From: Solimicrobium sp043758755
Lineage (GTDB): Bacteria; Pseudomonadota; Gammaproteobacteria; Burkholderiales; Burkholderiaceae_D
Reading direction: 5' to 3'
Length of the DNA stretch: 64,000 bases
Assembly: GCA_043758755.1 (NCBI GenBank)
Contig: JAYVMW010000059.1
Span: 62,001 to 126,000, forward strand
Part shown: one piece after another, positions 44,929-54,087 of the stretch
Numbering within the stretch: position 1 is the stretch's first letter
Layout of the letters: each line of letters opens with the position of its first letter
Notes under the pieces: model-generated
Seen by the model: only the letters and a program-made list of their open reading frames with translations
What the model was told of the DNA's origin: nothing
The model's database searches: none
Position numbers and translations under genes: made by a program

Positions 44929-45336
44929 ATGGATGTAACGTCACTTAGAATTTTGATCATAGACGACAGCGACCTGAGTTGCGCGCTGCTGAGTGTGATT
45001 TTGCGTAGTGATAACTACAATATTGTCGGAATAGCCAATGATGCAACAACAGGTCTCAAAATGGCGCAGACCCATAAACCGGATGTGATTTTCCTGGATA
45101 TTGTGATGCCTGAAATTTCCGGGCTGGATGCCCTGTCTTCATTAAAAAAGATGTTGCCGAATGCCGCCATCGTCATGGTCTCCGGTGTGGACGACAACGA
45201 TATGGTCACCAGTGCCATTCAGTTGGGTGCGAATGGCTACATTATCAAACCGTTCAATACGTCCTCTGTTATTGGTACGGTGAGAAAAATAAAAGAAAAA
45301 TTTGTTTTGGCCAAACCGGTTCCGGATACGCATTAA
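44929..45336 (+). CDS. CheY-like response regulator
   Basis: With the start at ATG 44929 (MDVTSLRIL, GGAG upstream) the product has 135 residues. It is a receiver with acidic pocket DD near 12, Asp57 in FLDIVMPEISG and Lys in IKPFNTS; no output domain. It is the first plus-strand gene of the chemosensory locus. Confidence 0.88.
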   Translation: MDVTSLRILIIDDSDLSCALLSVILRSDNYNIVGIANDATTGLKMAQTHKPDVIFLDIVMPEISGLDALSSLKKMLPNAAIVMVSGVDDNDMVTSAIQLGANGYIIKPFNTSSVIGTVRKIKEKFVLAKPVPDTH

Positions 45337-45397
45337 CTGGCGGGAATTTTAATCATTACAGCGTTACTGCAGCGTCACAACTTCTACACGGCTTTAT

Positions 45398-46654
45398 ATG
45401 GAAATGAACACAATGAAATCAGGGTGGAAAACCTCACTGGGGCGGTTGGATCCGACACTGCGGTTTACGCTGATATGCACAGTGATTGCTGTTGCGTTTT
45501 CGCTGCTGCCGATGCTGCAGCATGCCGGTTGGCTGCAGGTGCTGGCGTTCGTCGGCGTAACCGCAATCGTGCTGGCCAATGCCTGGCACGCCTGGCTGGT
45601 GTCGCAAAACAAGGAAACCGAGGAAGAAATAGCTGCCAAGGCCCGAGCCAATACCGAAGAATTAAGGCAACTGATTGTGCAGATTATTGATATATGGCAG
45701 CCCCAGTCGGCCTCGGTTAAGGCTCAGATCGAAAAGGCCGGCATGCAGGTCATTGATCATTTTTCCCTGATGATCAAAGAGTTTGATTCAGCCGGGTTTG
45801 GCGGTGTAAGCGGTCATGCCGATTCTTCCCGGGAAGAAACCACCATCTCGTTGCTGACCATGTGTGAACGCGATTTGCTGCCGGTGCTGAATTCGCTGGA
45901 ACTGATCATCAAGAGCAAAGACACCCTGCTCGACAGCGTCAATGCGCTGGTCAGGGAAACGGTGGAACTAAAAGAGATGGCCGCGCAGGTGGGACAGATT
46001 GCGGCACAGACCAATTTGCTGGCCATCAATGCCGCAATCGAAGCGGCGCGGGCCGGCAATGCCGGACGCGGTTTTGCCGTGGTGGCCGGCGAAGTCAGGA
46101 AGCTGTCGCAACTGTCAGCCGAGACCGGCAAGCATATTGGCGAACGGGTCAATAAAATCGGCGTCATCATGGCCACCACCCTGAGTTCAGCCAAACAGGC
46201 AGCAGAAACCGACAAAAAGGTGATTGAACATACCGGCGGTGTGGTCGGCAATGTGCTCACCCAGGTACGTTCACTCGGCGGTGCGGTGGAAGAAATGCGC
46301 GAACATGGCAATACCATTCGGATCGCCGTGGAAGAAGTCATGGTGACACTGCAGTATCAGGACCGGGTTTCGCAGATTATTGATGTCATCAGCAACGACA
46401 TGATCCGCCTGAAAGGATTGATGGAAAGTGCCGATAATGCCTTGCCCGGTCTGGAAGAATGGGTTGAGGGCGGTCAAAGTTCATTCCGGCGGCACAGGGG
46501 AATTCTCAAGACCGGTCCGGTCGAAGCAGGCAGCAGTGTTCAGATTGAAGAATTGCGGCCCAAGGTAGACAGAAACAGCCGGGCGCTGAAAGCCCGGCCG
46601 GCAACAAAATCCATTGCAAAGCCAGATGAAAGTTCGGACGTCACATTTTTTTAA
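45398..46654 (+). CDS. Methyl-accepting chemotaxis protein without a periplasmic sensor domain
   Basis: The 418-residue protein has two closely spaced hydrophobic segments (about 23-70) with no room for a periplasmic domain between them. The cytoplasmic signalling hairpin tip is AAQTNLLAINAAIEAARAG, followed by GRGFAVVAGEVRKL. It probably senses a cytosolic or membrane signal. The C-terminus lacks a CheR-binding pentapeptide. A second MCP lies downstream. Confidence 0.9.
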   Translation: MEMNTMKSGWKTSLGRLDPTLRFTLICTVIAVAFSLLPMLQHAGWLQVLAFVGVTAIVLANAWHAWLVSQNKETEEEIAAKARANTEELRQLIVQIIDIWQPQSASVKAQIEKAGMQVIDHFSLMIKEFDSAGFGGVSGHADSSREETTISLLTMCERDLLPVLNSLELIIKSKDTLLDSVNALVRETVELKEMAAQVGQIAAQTNLLAINAAIEAARAGNAGRGFAVVAGEVRKLSQLSAETGKHIGERVNKIGVIMATTLSSAKQAAETDKKVIEHTGGVVGNVLTQVRSLGGAVEEMREHGNTIRIAVEEVMVTLQYQDRVSQIIDVISNDMIRLKGLMESADNALPGLEEWVEGGQSSFRRHRGILKTGPVEAGSSVQIEELRPKVDRNSRALKARPATKSIAKPDESSDVTFF

Positions 46655-46698
46655 ACGCAGTGCATTTTTATATTTTCTTAAATTAAGAGGCAGTTGTT

Positions 46699-47076
46699 AT
46701 GGCAAAGACAATTTTGGTTGTGGATGATTCGGCGTCGTTAAGACGGGTCGTCAATCTGGCATTGACTGCGGCCGGTTACGAAATCATCGAAGCAGGTGAT
46801 GGTGTGGAGGGCCTGAAAAAGCTGGCCGCGCTGGCTGGCAAAAAAATACACCTGATCATCAGCGATGTGAATATGCCGCGTATGGATGGCATCGAATTTG
46901 TGACGGAATTAAAAAAGCAGAGTGCCTTTAAATTTACGCCGGTCATCATGCTGACTACGGAAGGCGATGACGAAATCAAACAGGCCGGACGCATGGCGGG
47001 CGCCAAAGCCTGGATTATCAAACCGTTCAATCCGGACCAGATGCTCAATGCGGTGTCGAAACTGATACTTCCGTAA
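46699..47076 (+). CDS. cheY: Chemotaxis response regulator CheY
   Basis: The 125-residue receiver has Asp9/Asp10, phospho-acceptor Asp56 in IISDVNMPRMDG and Lys in IIKPFNP, with the switch Thr in MLTTEGD. It is phosphorylated by CheA and acts on the motor. It begins the tight run cheY-STAS-cheA. Confidence 0.92.
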   Translation: MAKTILVVDDSASLRRVVNLALTAAGYEIIEAGDGVEGLKKLAALAGKKIHLIISDVNMPRMDGIEFVTELKKQSAFKFTPVIMLTTEGDDEIKQAGRMAGAKAWIIKPFNPDQMLNAVSKLILP

Positions 47077-47102
47077 TTCCACGATCCGCACCAGGGAACG
47101 TC

Positions 47103-47396
47103 ATGAGTATGAAGCCAGTCGTGATCAACAGCTCCTTTACCATAGAAAACGTGGGGGATATTCAGGAGCAGATGCGCGCCATTCTGGCGCGCCACAGTGG
47201 CGAACAGAAAATCGATGTGGACCTGTCTGAAGTCACCGAATTCGACGGCGCCGGCATGCAGCTGCTGCTGGCCTTTCACAAGGCTACCCAAAAAATGGGT
47301 GTGCAGATCCAGCTCAACAATATGCCCGAGGTGGTCAGCGCAGCCCTGACCCGCTATAACGTAATCAGCCACTTCAACGCTTTGGAGCCGCTATGA
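47103..47396 (+). CDS. STAS-domain protein in the chemotaxis operon
   Basis: The 97-residue STAS domain contains DVDLSEVTEFDGAGMQLL near 40-60. The Ser/Thr phosphorylated in SpoIIAA-type anti-anti-sigma factors is replaced by Asp-Gly (FDGAG). It overlaps cheA by four bases and is therefore translationally coupled. STAS proteins next to cheA occur in several beta- and gammaproteobacteria; their role there is not settled. Confidence 0.85.
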   Translation: MSMKPVVINSSFTIENVGDIQEQMRAILARHSGEQKIDVDLSEVTEFDGAGMQLLLAFHKATQKMGVQIQLNNMPEVVSAALTRYNVISHFNALEPL

Positions 47397-49657
47397 GTGA
47401 CAATGACGGCCTGTACGATGATGCGCTGCTGATCTTTTTTGATGAAGCGCGCGAAATGCTGCAGCACATCGAGGACGCCTTGCTGCAGTTGGAAAGCAGT
47501 CCGCAGGATGAGGAAGCGGTCAATGCCCTGTTTCGTGCCGCCCACACCATCAAGGGAACCAGCGGCATCTTCAATCTGAACCGGGTCGTCAAATTTACCC
47601 ATCAGGTTGAAAGTGTGCTGGACAAGGTCAGAAAGGGCGGCCTGTCGATCGATCTGGGTTTGAGCGAAGTATTGTTTGCCAGCTGCGACATGATTGCCAA
47701 CCTGCTCGGCCAGGTGGAAAAACACTGTGAAGATCCGGCCGAACTGGCTGCCACTGACCAGGCTGCCGATCTGCTCGCTGACCGACTGGGCGGATATCTT
47801 GGACAGGCGCCCAAACATGCAGTTGCTGACCATAGCCCCGAAGAACCGGCAGTCGGCTTCACACCGGCTCCTGGCGAAGCGGTCTGGCATTTGTCAGTGC
47901 GTTTCCATCAGGGCACTTTTTTAAGCGGATTCGATCCGCTCACCGTCATCGAGTATCTGAAAAGTATCGGCGAAATCATCTCCATCTTTACCATTGCCGA
48001 CAGCTTTCCGGAATGGGATAAATTTGATGCAGAAAACTGCTATCTGGGTTTTGAAATCCGTCTCAAAACCGGCGCGGCCAAAGCCGACATCGAAAGCGCG
48101 TTTGAATTTGTCGCCGATGACTGCGACCTGCGCATTATTCCTCCCACCCGGCGTGCCTCCGACTTCATTGCGCTGATTAATGAACTGCCCAATGAGTTGC
48201 GGCTCGGCGATATTCTGGTGGCCTGTGGCGCTGTCACGCGCGAAGCACTCGACAAGGCGCTGGAAGTACAGAATGAAATCGCACCGGGTCCGGTGCGCAA
48301 AAGCGGCAGTGCCATCGGTGAAATTCTGGTGGCGCAGAAAAAGGTCAATCCGGAGGTGGTCGAAGCCGCACTGGATCGTCAGGCCAAAATGCCGGCCACT
48401 GCAGGAGCGCGTCAGGAAAGCGGACTGTTTGTGCGGGTGCCGGCCGACAAGCTCGATGAATTAATTAATCTGGTGGGCGAACTGGTGATCTGCGGTGCTT
48501 CGGCCAGCCTGCAGGCAGTCACTGCCCAGGATGCCGGCCTGATCGGCACCACTCAGCAACTCAGCCGTCTGGTGGAAGAAATCCGCAATGGTGCGCTCGG
48601 CCTGCGCATGGTGCGTATTGGTGAAACCTTTGTGCGCTATCGGCGCGTGGTGCACGATGTCTCGACCGAACTTGGTAAAACCGTGAACCTGGTGATAGAA
48701 GGTGCCGACACCGAACTGGATAAATCGGTGGTGGAAAAAATTGGCGACCCGCTCATGCATCTGGTGCGGAATTCGCTCGATCACGGCATTGAACTGCCGG
48801 CAACCCGGATGGAAGCCGGCAAACCGCCCGACGGTACCATCTGCCTGTCGGCACGCCATGATTCAGGCAATATCGTCATTCAGGTCAGCGATGACGGCAA
48901 AGGATTGGACGGCGAAAAACTGCTGGCCAAAGGGCGTGAAAAGGGACTGGTTTCAGAGAATCAGATCCTGACTGAAGCAGAAAAATTCGATCTGATTTTT
49001 GCCCCCGGTTTTTCAACTGCGGAAAAAGTCACCAACTTGTCAGGTCGCGGTGTCGGCATGGATGTGGTGAGAAAGAATATTGAAGCACTGCGCGGCTCAG
49101 TCAAAATCTCAAGCGTGCTGGGCCAGGGCACGGCCATCGAAATCCGTCTGCCTCTGACACTGGCCATCATTGACGGCTTCCTGGTCAAAATCGGCGATGG
49201 CGCTTTCGTTATTCCACTGCACGCCGTGCTGGAATGTATCGATGCCGAACCGGGCATGATGAATCTGAATCAGCAAAGTGCCGGTTTTATCAAACTGCGT
49301 GACGAAGTTCTGCCGCTGCTGGATCTGCGTTCGGTATTTTCCTGTCAGGGCAGAAAACCGGCCAAACAGCGCATTGTGGTGGTACGCGGCGGTGCCGATG
49401 CCAAGGCCGGTCTGATCGTAGACCGGCTCGATGGAGAATATCAGACCGTCATCAAGCCGCTGGGAAAACTGTTCAGGAACCTCAATGGCATCAGTGGCTC
49501 AACTGTGCTGGGCTCAGGCGAGGTGGCACTGATTCTGGATGTCGGCGCGCTGGTCAAACTGGCCACGCATCAAAAAAACGATGAAGCCAGTGAGCGCCAG
49601 AAAATGCTGATGAAAGACTTGCAGATAATGGGTGTAAATAATTTTAACCGGGGATGA
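47393..49657 (+). CDS. cheA: Chemotaxis histidine kinase CheA
   Basis: The 754-residue kinase has P1 with phospho-acceptor His51 (AAHTIKGTSG), a P2-like domain at about 160-250, then an unusual helical pair (about 255-345) with LGDILVACGAV and IGEILVAQKKV, then P3 dimerisation (from ADKLDELINLVGELV), P4 with the HATPase motifs (VRNSLDHGIE, DDGKGL, GRGVGMDVV) and P5, which binds CheW. Its stop overlaps the start of the next MCP gene. Confidence 0.95.
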   Translation: MSDNDGLYDDALLIFFDEAREMLQHIEDALLQLESSPQDEEAVNALFRAAHTIKGTSGIFNLNRVVKFTHQVESVLDKVRKGGLSIDLGLSEVLFASCDMIANLLGQVEKHCEDPAELAATDQAADLLADRLGGYLGQAPKHAVADHSPEEPAVGFTPAPGEAVWHLSVRFHQGTFLSGFDPLTVIEYLKSIGEIISIFTIADSFPEWDKFDAENCYLGFEIRLKTGAAKADIESAFEFVADDCDLRIIPPTRRASDFIALINELPNELRLGDILVACGAVTREALDKALEVQNEIAPGPVRKSGSAIGEILVAQKKVNPEVVEAALDRQAKMPATAGARQESGLFVRVPADKLDELINLVGELVICGASASLQAVTAQDAGLIGTTQQLSRLVEEIRNGALGLRMVRIGETFVRYRRVVHDVSTELGKTVNLVIEGADTELDKSVVEKIGDPLMHLVRNSLDHGIELPATRMEAGKPPDGTICLSARHDSGNIVIQVSDDGKGLDGEKLLAKGREKGLVSENQILTEAEKFDLIFAPGFSTAEKVTNLSGRGVGMDVVRKNIEALRGSVKISSVLGQGTAIEIRLPLTLAIIDGFLVKIGDGAFVIPLHAVLECIDAEPGMMNLNQQSAGFIKLRDEVLPLLDLRSVFSCQGRKPAKQRIVVVRGGADAKAGLIVDRLDGEYQTVIKPLGKLFRNLNGISGSTVLGSGEVALILDVGALVKLATHQKNDEASERQKMLMKDLQIMGVNNFNRG

Positions 49658-49659
49658 TC

Positions 49660-52134
49660 ATGGCAACACAATTGGGTACAACACAAAAAGCGCTGGTGGC
49701 AATGGCGCTCATGATAGGGCTGGGTCTCTACATTTCACTGGCCGGCGCAACCGGCATGGGCTTGGCGCAGGTGGTTCTGATTGTCGCCGGCATTGGTCTG
49801 GCGCTTTGGGTCGGAGCGACCAGACCAGTCGATTACAGCGAACTGGTGGCGGTGTCGCAGTCGTTTGCCAAGGGTAATTTTTCAGCCAGCTGTGCCAGTC
49901 ACGAAGCAGATGGTCGTGGTGCGATCGCTCTGGCACTCAATGAGCTGGGTAAAACCGTGCAACAGTTCAAAAGCGCGCAACAGACCATGATGCAACGCCA
50001 TGCAGAAGGCTGGATCGATGACGAGATTGACGCAGCAAAACTGCCTGGCGCATTTGGCGAGATCGGTGCATCGATCAACCAGCTGGTCAAATCTCACATT
50101 GCAGTAAAGATGCAGATCGTTGATGTGGTGACCGGTTACGCCAAAGGGGATTATTCGCGCGACATGGAACGGTTGCCCGGCAAAAAGGCCACCATCACCG
50201 CTGCCATTGACGTGGTGCGGGATCAGTTGAAAGCGGCGGCAAAAGCCAATGTGGAAAATTCCCGCATCAAAATGGCGCTCGACGCCACTTCCACCTCGGC
50301 CATGATAGCTGATGTGGACGGTCAGATTATTTACATGAACAATTCGGTGTCGAAACTGCTGACCGAGGCCGAGAGTGACATACGCAAGGATTTGCCGGAC
50401 TTCCGTGCAGCGCAGGTAGTGGGAGGCAATATCAGCCGCTTCCATAAAAATCCAGCGCACCAAACCAACGTATTGAGCCGGCTGACCGCGCCGCATGTCG
50501 TAGATATCAATGTGGGTGGGCGTGCCTTTGGCCTTGTCGCCACACCGATGTTCGGTGCCATAAATGAGCGTCTGGGTACCGTGGTGGAATGGAAGGACCG
50601 TGCTGCTGAAATTGAGGCCGCCAAGCAGGCGGCGTTCAATCTGCGCATTCGCCAGGCGCTTGACTATGTCTCGACACCGGTGCGCATTTCTGACTCGGAT
50701 GGCACCTTGGTGTATATCAACAACGCGCTCAAGGAAACGCTGGTGCGGGACCGCGACGCGTTCAGCAAATCCATTCCTGGGTTCGATCCGGACAAAATCG
50801 TCGGTGGCAGCGTTGGCGTGTTTTATGCCGACCCTGCCGCAGCAATGCAGCGGCTGCACGCGATTGACCAGACTATTGTCAGCCGACTCCAACTCGGTGG
50901 GCGCGATTATGACGTGATCACTTCGCCGATCCGCAATGTCGACAGCAGTAAAGTCGGTACAGTCGGTCAGTGGGTCGATGTTATCGATCAGTTGATCGCG
51001 CAAGATGAAATCGGTCAGATTGTCGAGGCAGCGTCGGCCGGCAATTTTACACGGCGCATTGAACCGGAGGGAAAAAGTGGTTTCTACCTGCAGCTGACCG
51101 AAGGAATGAATCGGCTCATGGATACCAGTGAAACAGGTTTGAATGAAGTGGTGCGGGTACTCAGGGCACTGGCTGCCGGTGATCTGACCGAGCGCATCAC
51201 GGCCGATTATTCAGGCACATTTGGAGAACTAAAAGAATATTCGAACTCAACCAGCGAGCAACTGGCCGGCATCATCGGTGAAGTACGCAATGCGGCGGAA
51301 GCGCTGACTTCGGCGTCCGAGCAGGTCAGTTCGACCGCGCAAAGTCTGGCGCAGTCCGCGTCTGAACAGGCCGCCGGTGTGGAGCGAACCAGTTCGTCAG
51401 TAGAACAGTTGTCCAGTTCGGTTGCACAAAATACCGAAAATGCCAAAGTTACCGACGGCATGGCAACCAAGTCGGCAACGGATGCGGTCGAAGGCGGTGA
51501 AGCCGTCAATCGCACTGCTGACGCGATGAAACAGATCGCCAATAAAGTCAGCATCATTGACGATATTGCCGATCAGACCAATCTGCTGGCGTTGAACGCA
51601 GCCATTGAAGCAGCGCGCGCCGGTGCTTCCGGCAAGGGCTTTGCGGTGGTGGCAGCCGAAGTGAGGAAGCTCGCAGAGCGTTCCCAGATCGCGTCCAAGG
51701 AAATCGGCGAGCTCGCTACCGCCAGCGTGCAGATGTCTGAAACGGCAGGGCGTTTGCTGACTGCGATGATTCCTTCGATCCGCAAAACTTCCGATCTGGT
51801 GCAGGAAATTTCCGCTGCGTCAGACGAGCAGACCAATGGACTCGGTCACATCAGTACCGCGATGAACCAGCTCAATCAGGCCACCCAGCAGAACGCTGCG
51901 GCGTCCGAGCAGCTTGCGGCAACCGCCGAAGAAATGTCTGGTCAAGCCGGCGCACTGCAGCAGCTGATGGATTTCTTCAAGGTGGAAGAGGGTGCCAAAA
52001 TCCGCACCAGTGCCGAACCGGCCAGACGGGTCAAGGGTGCGACCAGTCTGGGCAGTGGCGGCACCGCAGCACGCAAGGCAGCGGTAGCGCCAACCCCGGC
52101 GTTGATCGATGAATCGCAGTTCAAGAGGTTTTAG
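49660..52134 (+). CDS. PAS-containing methyl-accepting chemotaxis protein
   Basis: The 824-residue protein starts at ATG 49660 or at the overlapping ATG 49654. Two membrane helices lie at about 8-52 with almost no periplasm. Two tandem PAS domains follow at about 205-310 and 325-430 (MIADVDGQIIYMNN and RISDSDGTLVYINN), then HAMP-like segments and a signalling hairpin with the tip DQTNLLALNAAIEAARAG. The C-terminus is a 40-residue linker ending ESQFKRF, which fits the loose aromatic-x-x-aromatic rule of CheR/CheB-binding pentapeptides. Two PAS folds suggest a redox or ligand sensor. Confidence 0.92.
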   Translation: MATQLGTTQKALVAMALMIGLGLYISLAGATGMGLAQVVLIVAGIGLALWVGATRPVDYSELVAVSQSFAKGNFSASCASHEADGRGAIALALNELGKTVQQFKSAQQTMMQRHAEGWIDDEIDAAKLPGAFGEIGASINQLVKSHIAVKMQIVDVVTGYAKGDYSRDMERLPGKKATITAAIDVVRDQLKAAAKANVENSRIKMALDATSTSAMIADVDGQIIYMNNSVSKLLTEAESDIRKDLPDFRAAQVVGGNISRFHKNPAHQTNVLSRLTAPHVVDINVGGRAFGLVATPMFGAINERLGTVVEWKDRAAEIEAAKQAAFNLRIRQALDYVSTPVRISDSDGTLVYINNALKETLVRDRDAFSKSIPGFDPDKIVGGSVGVFYADPAAAMQRLHAIDQTIVSRLQLGGRDYDVITSPIRNVDSSKVGTVGQWVDVIDQLIAQDEIGQIVEAASAGNFTRRIEPEGKSGFYLQLTEGMNRLMDTSETGLNEVVRVLRALAAGDLTERITADYSGTFGELKEYSNSTSEQLAGIIGEVRNAAEALTSASEQVSSTAQSLAQSASEQAAGVERTSSSVEQLSSSVAQNTENAKVTDGMATKSATDAVEGGEAVNRTADAMKQIANKVSIIDDIADQTNLLALNAAIEAARAGASGKGFAVVAAEVRKLAERSQIASKEIGELATASVQMSETAGRLLTAMIPSIRKTSDLVQEISAASDEQTNGLGHISTAMNQLNQATQQNAAASEQLAATAEEMSGQAGALQQLMDFFKVEEGAKIRTSAEPARRVKGATSLGSGGTAARKAAVAPTPALIDESQFKRF

Positions 52135-52156
52135 GAAAATCTGATTTGGTGGTGTA

Positions 52157-52177
52157 GGGTGCAATAACAATGCACCC
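52157..52177. repeat. Short hairpin between the PAS-MCP and cheW
   Basis: GGGTGCA and TGCACCC form a perfect 7-bp stem around a seven-base loop. No T-run follows, so it is not a standard terminator. It could modulate expression between the MCP and cheW or be a dispersed repeat. Confidence 0.5.
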
Positions 52178-52211
52178 GACGAATGAAGTGGTTAGATATA
52201 AAAGGTAATTG

Positions 52212-52742
52212 GTGACTCTCATGCAAAAGCAAAGATTTGGAAACAGTGCGGCAATCAGTGAAGAAGAGCAGGTGTTGGAAACCAAACAGTACCTGACTTT
52301 TTCAGTCGGCAAGGAAGTCTTCGCGCTGGGCATTGCCACGATCAAGGAAATCCTGCGCAACGTCCAGCCTGCCACAGTGCCGCTGATGCCGGCCCACATG
52401 CGCGGCGTCATCAATTTGCGTGGCGCAGTGGTGCCGGTGATTGATCTGGCCGTCATGTTTGATCGCGCACCGCTGGAACTGACCAAGCGCACCTCGGTGA
52501 TTGTGCTGGAAATCATGGATGAAGACGAACTGATGGATATCGGCATCATGGTTGATTCAGTCGCGGCGGTGATTGACATCGGTGACGAAAAGATTGAACC
52601 GGCACCCAGTTTCGGTACGCCGGTGCGCGGTGAATTTATCGAGGGACTGGGTAAGCTGGATGAAGGATTTGTCATCATTCTGAATGCCGAGCGGACTTTC
52701 TCGTTGCGGCAGATGGCCCCTGAGCCAACCGCCGATGCTTAA
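52212..52742 (+). CDS. cheW: Chemotaxis coupling protein CheW
   Basis: The 176-residue adaptor links CheA to receptors. It shows the core YLTFSVGKEVFALGI, then MPAHMRGVINLRGAVVPVIDL, and VDSVAAVIDI. Starts at GTG 52212 and ATG 52221 are both possible; the AAAGG site at 52201 favours the GTG. Confidence 0.94.
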   Translation: MTLMQKQRFGNSAAISEEEQVLETKQYLTFSVGKEVFALGIATIKEILRNVQPATVPLMPAHMRGVINLRGAVVPVIDLAVMFDRAPLELTKRTSVIVLEIMDEDELMDIGIMVDSVAAVIDIGDEKIEPAPSFGTPVRGEFIEGLGKLDEGFVIILNAERTFSLRQMAPEPTADA

Positions 52743-52762
52743 ATTATAGTGGTGCAAAGTAT

Positions 52763-53584
52763 ATGGAATTAAATGGCATCAGTGATTTGGAGTTTGCAAC
52801 GATACGCGATTTTATATTCAGCAAGGCAGGCATTTCGCTGGCGCCATCGAAGAAAGCACTGGTCTGTTCCAGGCTGTTCAAGCGCGTACAGGTTTTTAAT
52901 TTTCGCACTTATGGTGAATATTTTGACCTGATCAAATCAGGTAAAAACATGGCAGAACAGCAGATGGCGATCAATCTGCTGACCACCAATGAAACCTATT
53001 TTTTTCGTGAACCCAAACATTTCGACATGCTCTCCAGCATCGCCGAGCAGGCCGATCGCAGCCGCGTGTTCCGGGTCTGGAGTGCGGCCTGCTCGACCGG
53101 CGAGGAAGTCTATACCATCGCCATGACGCTGGCCGAGCTCACACGCGTGGCGCGCGCACCGAAGTGGGAAGTGCGCGGTTCGGATATCAGTACCCGCGTG
53201 CTGGATGCCGCACGCGCCGGACATTATTCGTTTGACCGTACAGAAGACATTCCCCCCGACTACCTGAAGCGTTACTGCCTGTGCGGTACCGGTCCGTATG
53301 AAGGAACCCTGCTGATCGACAAGACGCTGCGGGAAAAAACTGAATTTGCCCAGATTAATCTGATTGAGCCGCTACCCACGCTGGTGCCGTTCGACGTGAT
53401 CTTTTTGCGCAATGTGCTGATCTATTTTGAGGCGCCAGTCAAGCGCAAGGTGGTCTCGCAACTGTTGGCCAATCTGACTCCGGATGGCATCCTGTTTATC
53501 GGGATGGCAGAAAGTCTGTCCGGTCTGATCGAAGGGCTGGTGTCAGTTGGGCCAGGCGCTTACCGGCTGGAGCGTCGCAAATGA
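52763..53584 (+). CDS. cheR: Chemotaxis protein methyltransferase CheR
   Basis: The 273-residue enzyme methylates receptor glutamates with SAM. It has the N-terminal helical domain and the SAM-binding WSAACSTGEEVYTIAM near 108-123, plus IFLRNVLIYF near 210. It overlaps cheD by four bases. Confidence 0.95.
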   Translation: MELNGISDLEFATIRDFIFSKAGISLAPSKKALVCSRLFKRVQVFNFRTYGEYFDLIKSGKNMAEQQMAINLLTTNETYFFREPKHFDMLSSIAEQADRSRVFRVWSAACSTGEEVYTIAMTLAELTRVARAPKWEVRGSDISTRVLDAARAGHYSFDRTEDIPPDYLKRYCLCGTGPYEGTLLIDKTLREKTEFAQINLIEPLPTLVPFDVIFLRNVLIYFEAPVKRKVVSQLLANLTPDGILFIGMAESLSGLIEGLVSVGPGAYRLERRK

Positions 53585-54087
53585 CCATGCGCAACTTCAA
53601 TGACCTGGCCGCAAGAGAAATTTTTCTCAATCCGGGCGATATCGGCTGCGGTCACAAACATGAAGTATTCGGTACGCTGCTGGGCTCCTGTGTCGCCATC
53701 ACGCTGTGGCATCCACGGCGCAAGATAGGCTCAATCTGCCATTTCGTGTTGCCTGCGGTGCCGGCCCTGCGGGATGCTGACGGGCGCTATGGCACAACGG
53801 CGTTTGAACACCAGAAGAATGACCTGATCCGGCTGGGCGTGAATGTTAAACAGTGCGTGGCCAAGATTTTTGGCGGCGGAAAAATGTTTACCCACTCCGG
53901 CATGCAGGATGTGGGCTTAAGAAATATCAACATGGCCAAAAAACTGGTCACCGATGAAGGCTTGACTATTGCGGCAGAGAATGTGGGTGGAGAAGGCTAC
54001 CGGCGCCTTTACTTTGATGTGGAAACCGGAGAAGTCTGGATTAAATTCGACTGGCTCGACAGCGACGAGGAAGACAAAATTTTATGA
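53581..54087 (+). CDS. cheD: Chemoreceptor glutamine deamidase CheD
   Basis: The 168-residue enzyme deamidates receptor glutamines. The catalytic pair Cys37 and His54 is present in LLGSCVAITLWH and SICHFVLP, and the C-terminal GGKMF region matches the family. Both ends overlap neighbours by ATGA junctions (cheR, cheB). Confidence 0.94.
   Translation: MTMRNFNDLAAREIFLNPGDIGCGHKHEVFGTLLGSCVAITLWHPRRKIGSICHFVLPAVPALRDADGRYGTTAFEHQKNDLIRLGVNVKQCVAKIFGGGKMFTHSGMQDVGLRNINMAKKLVTDEGLTIAAENVGGEGYRRLYFDVETGEVWIKFDWLDSDEEDKIL

Noticed and set aside
49882..51003. Minus-strand ORF of 373 residues
   Set aside because: It lies wholly inside the PAS-MCP gene, whose domains are unmistakable; it is an antisense shadow of GC-biased codons.
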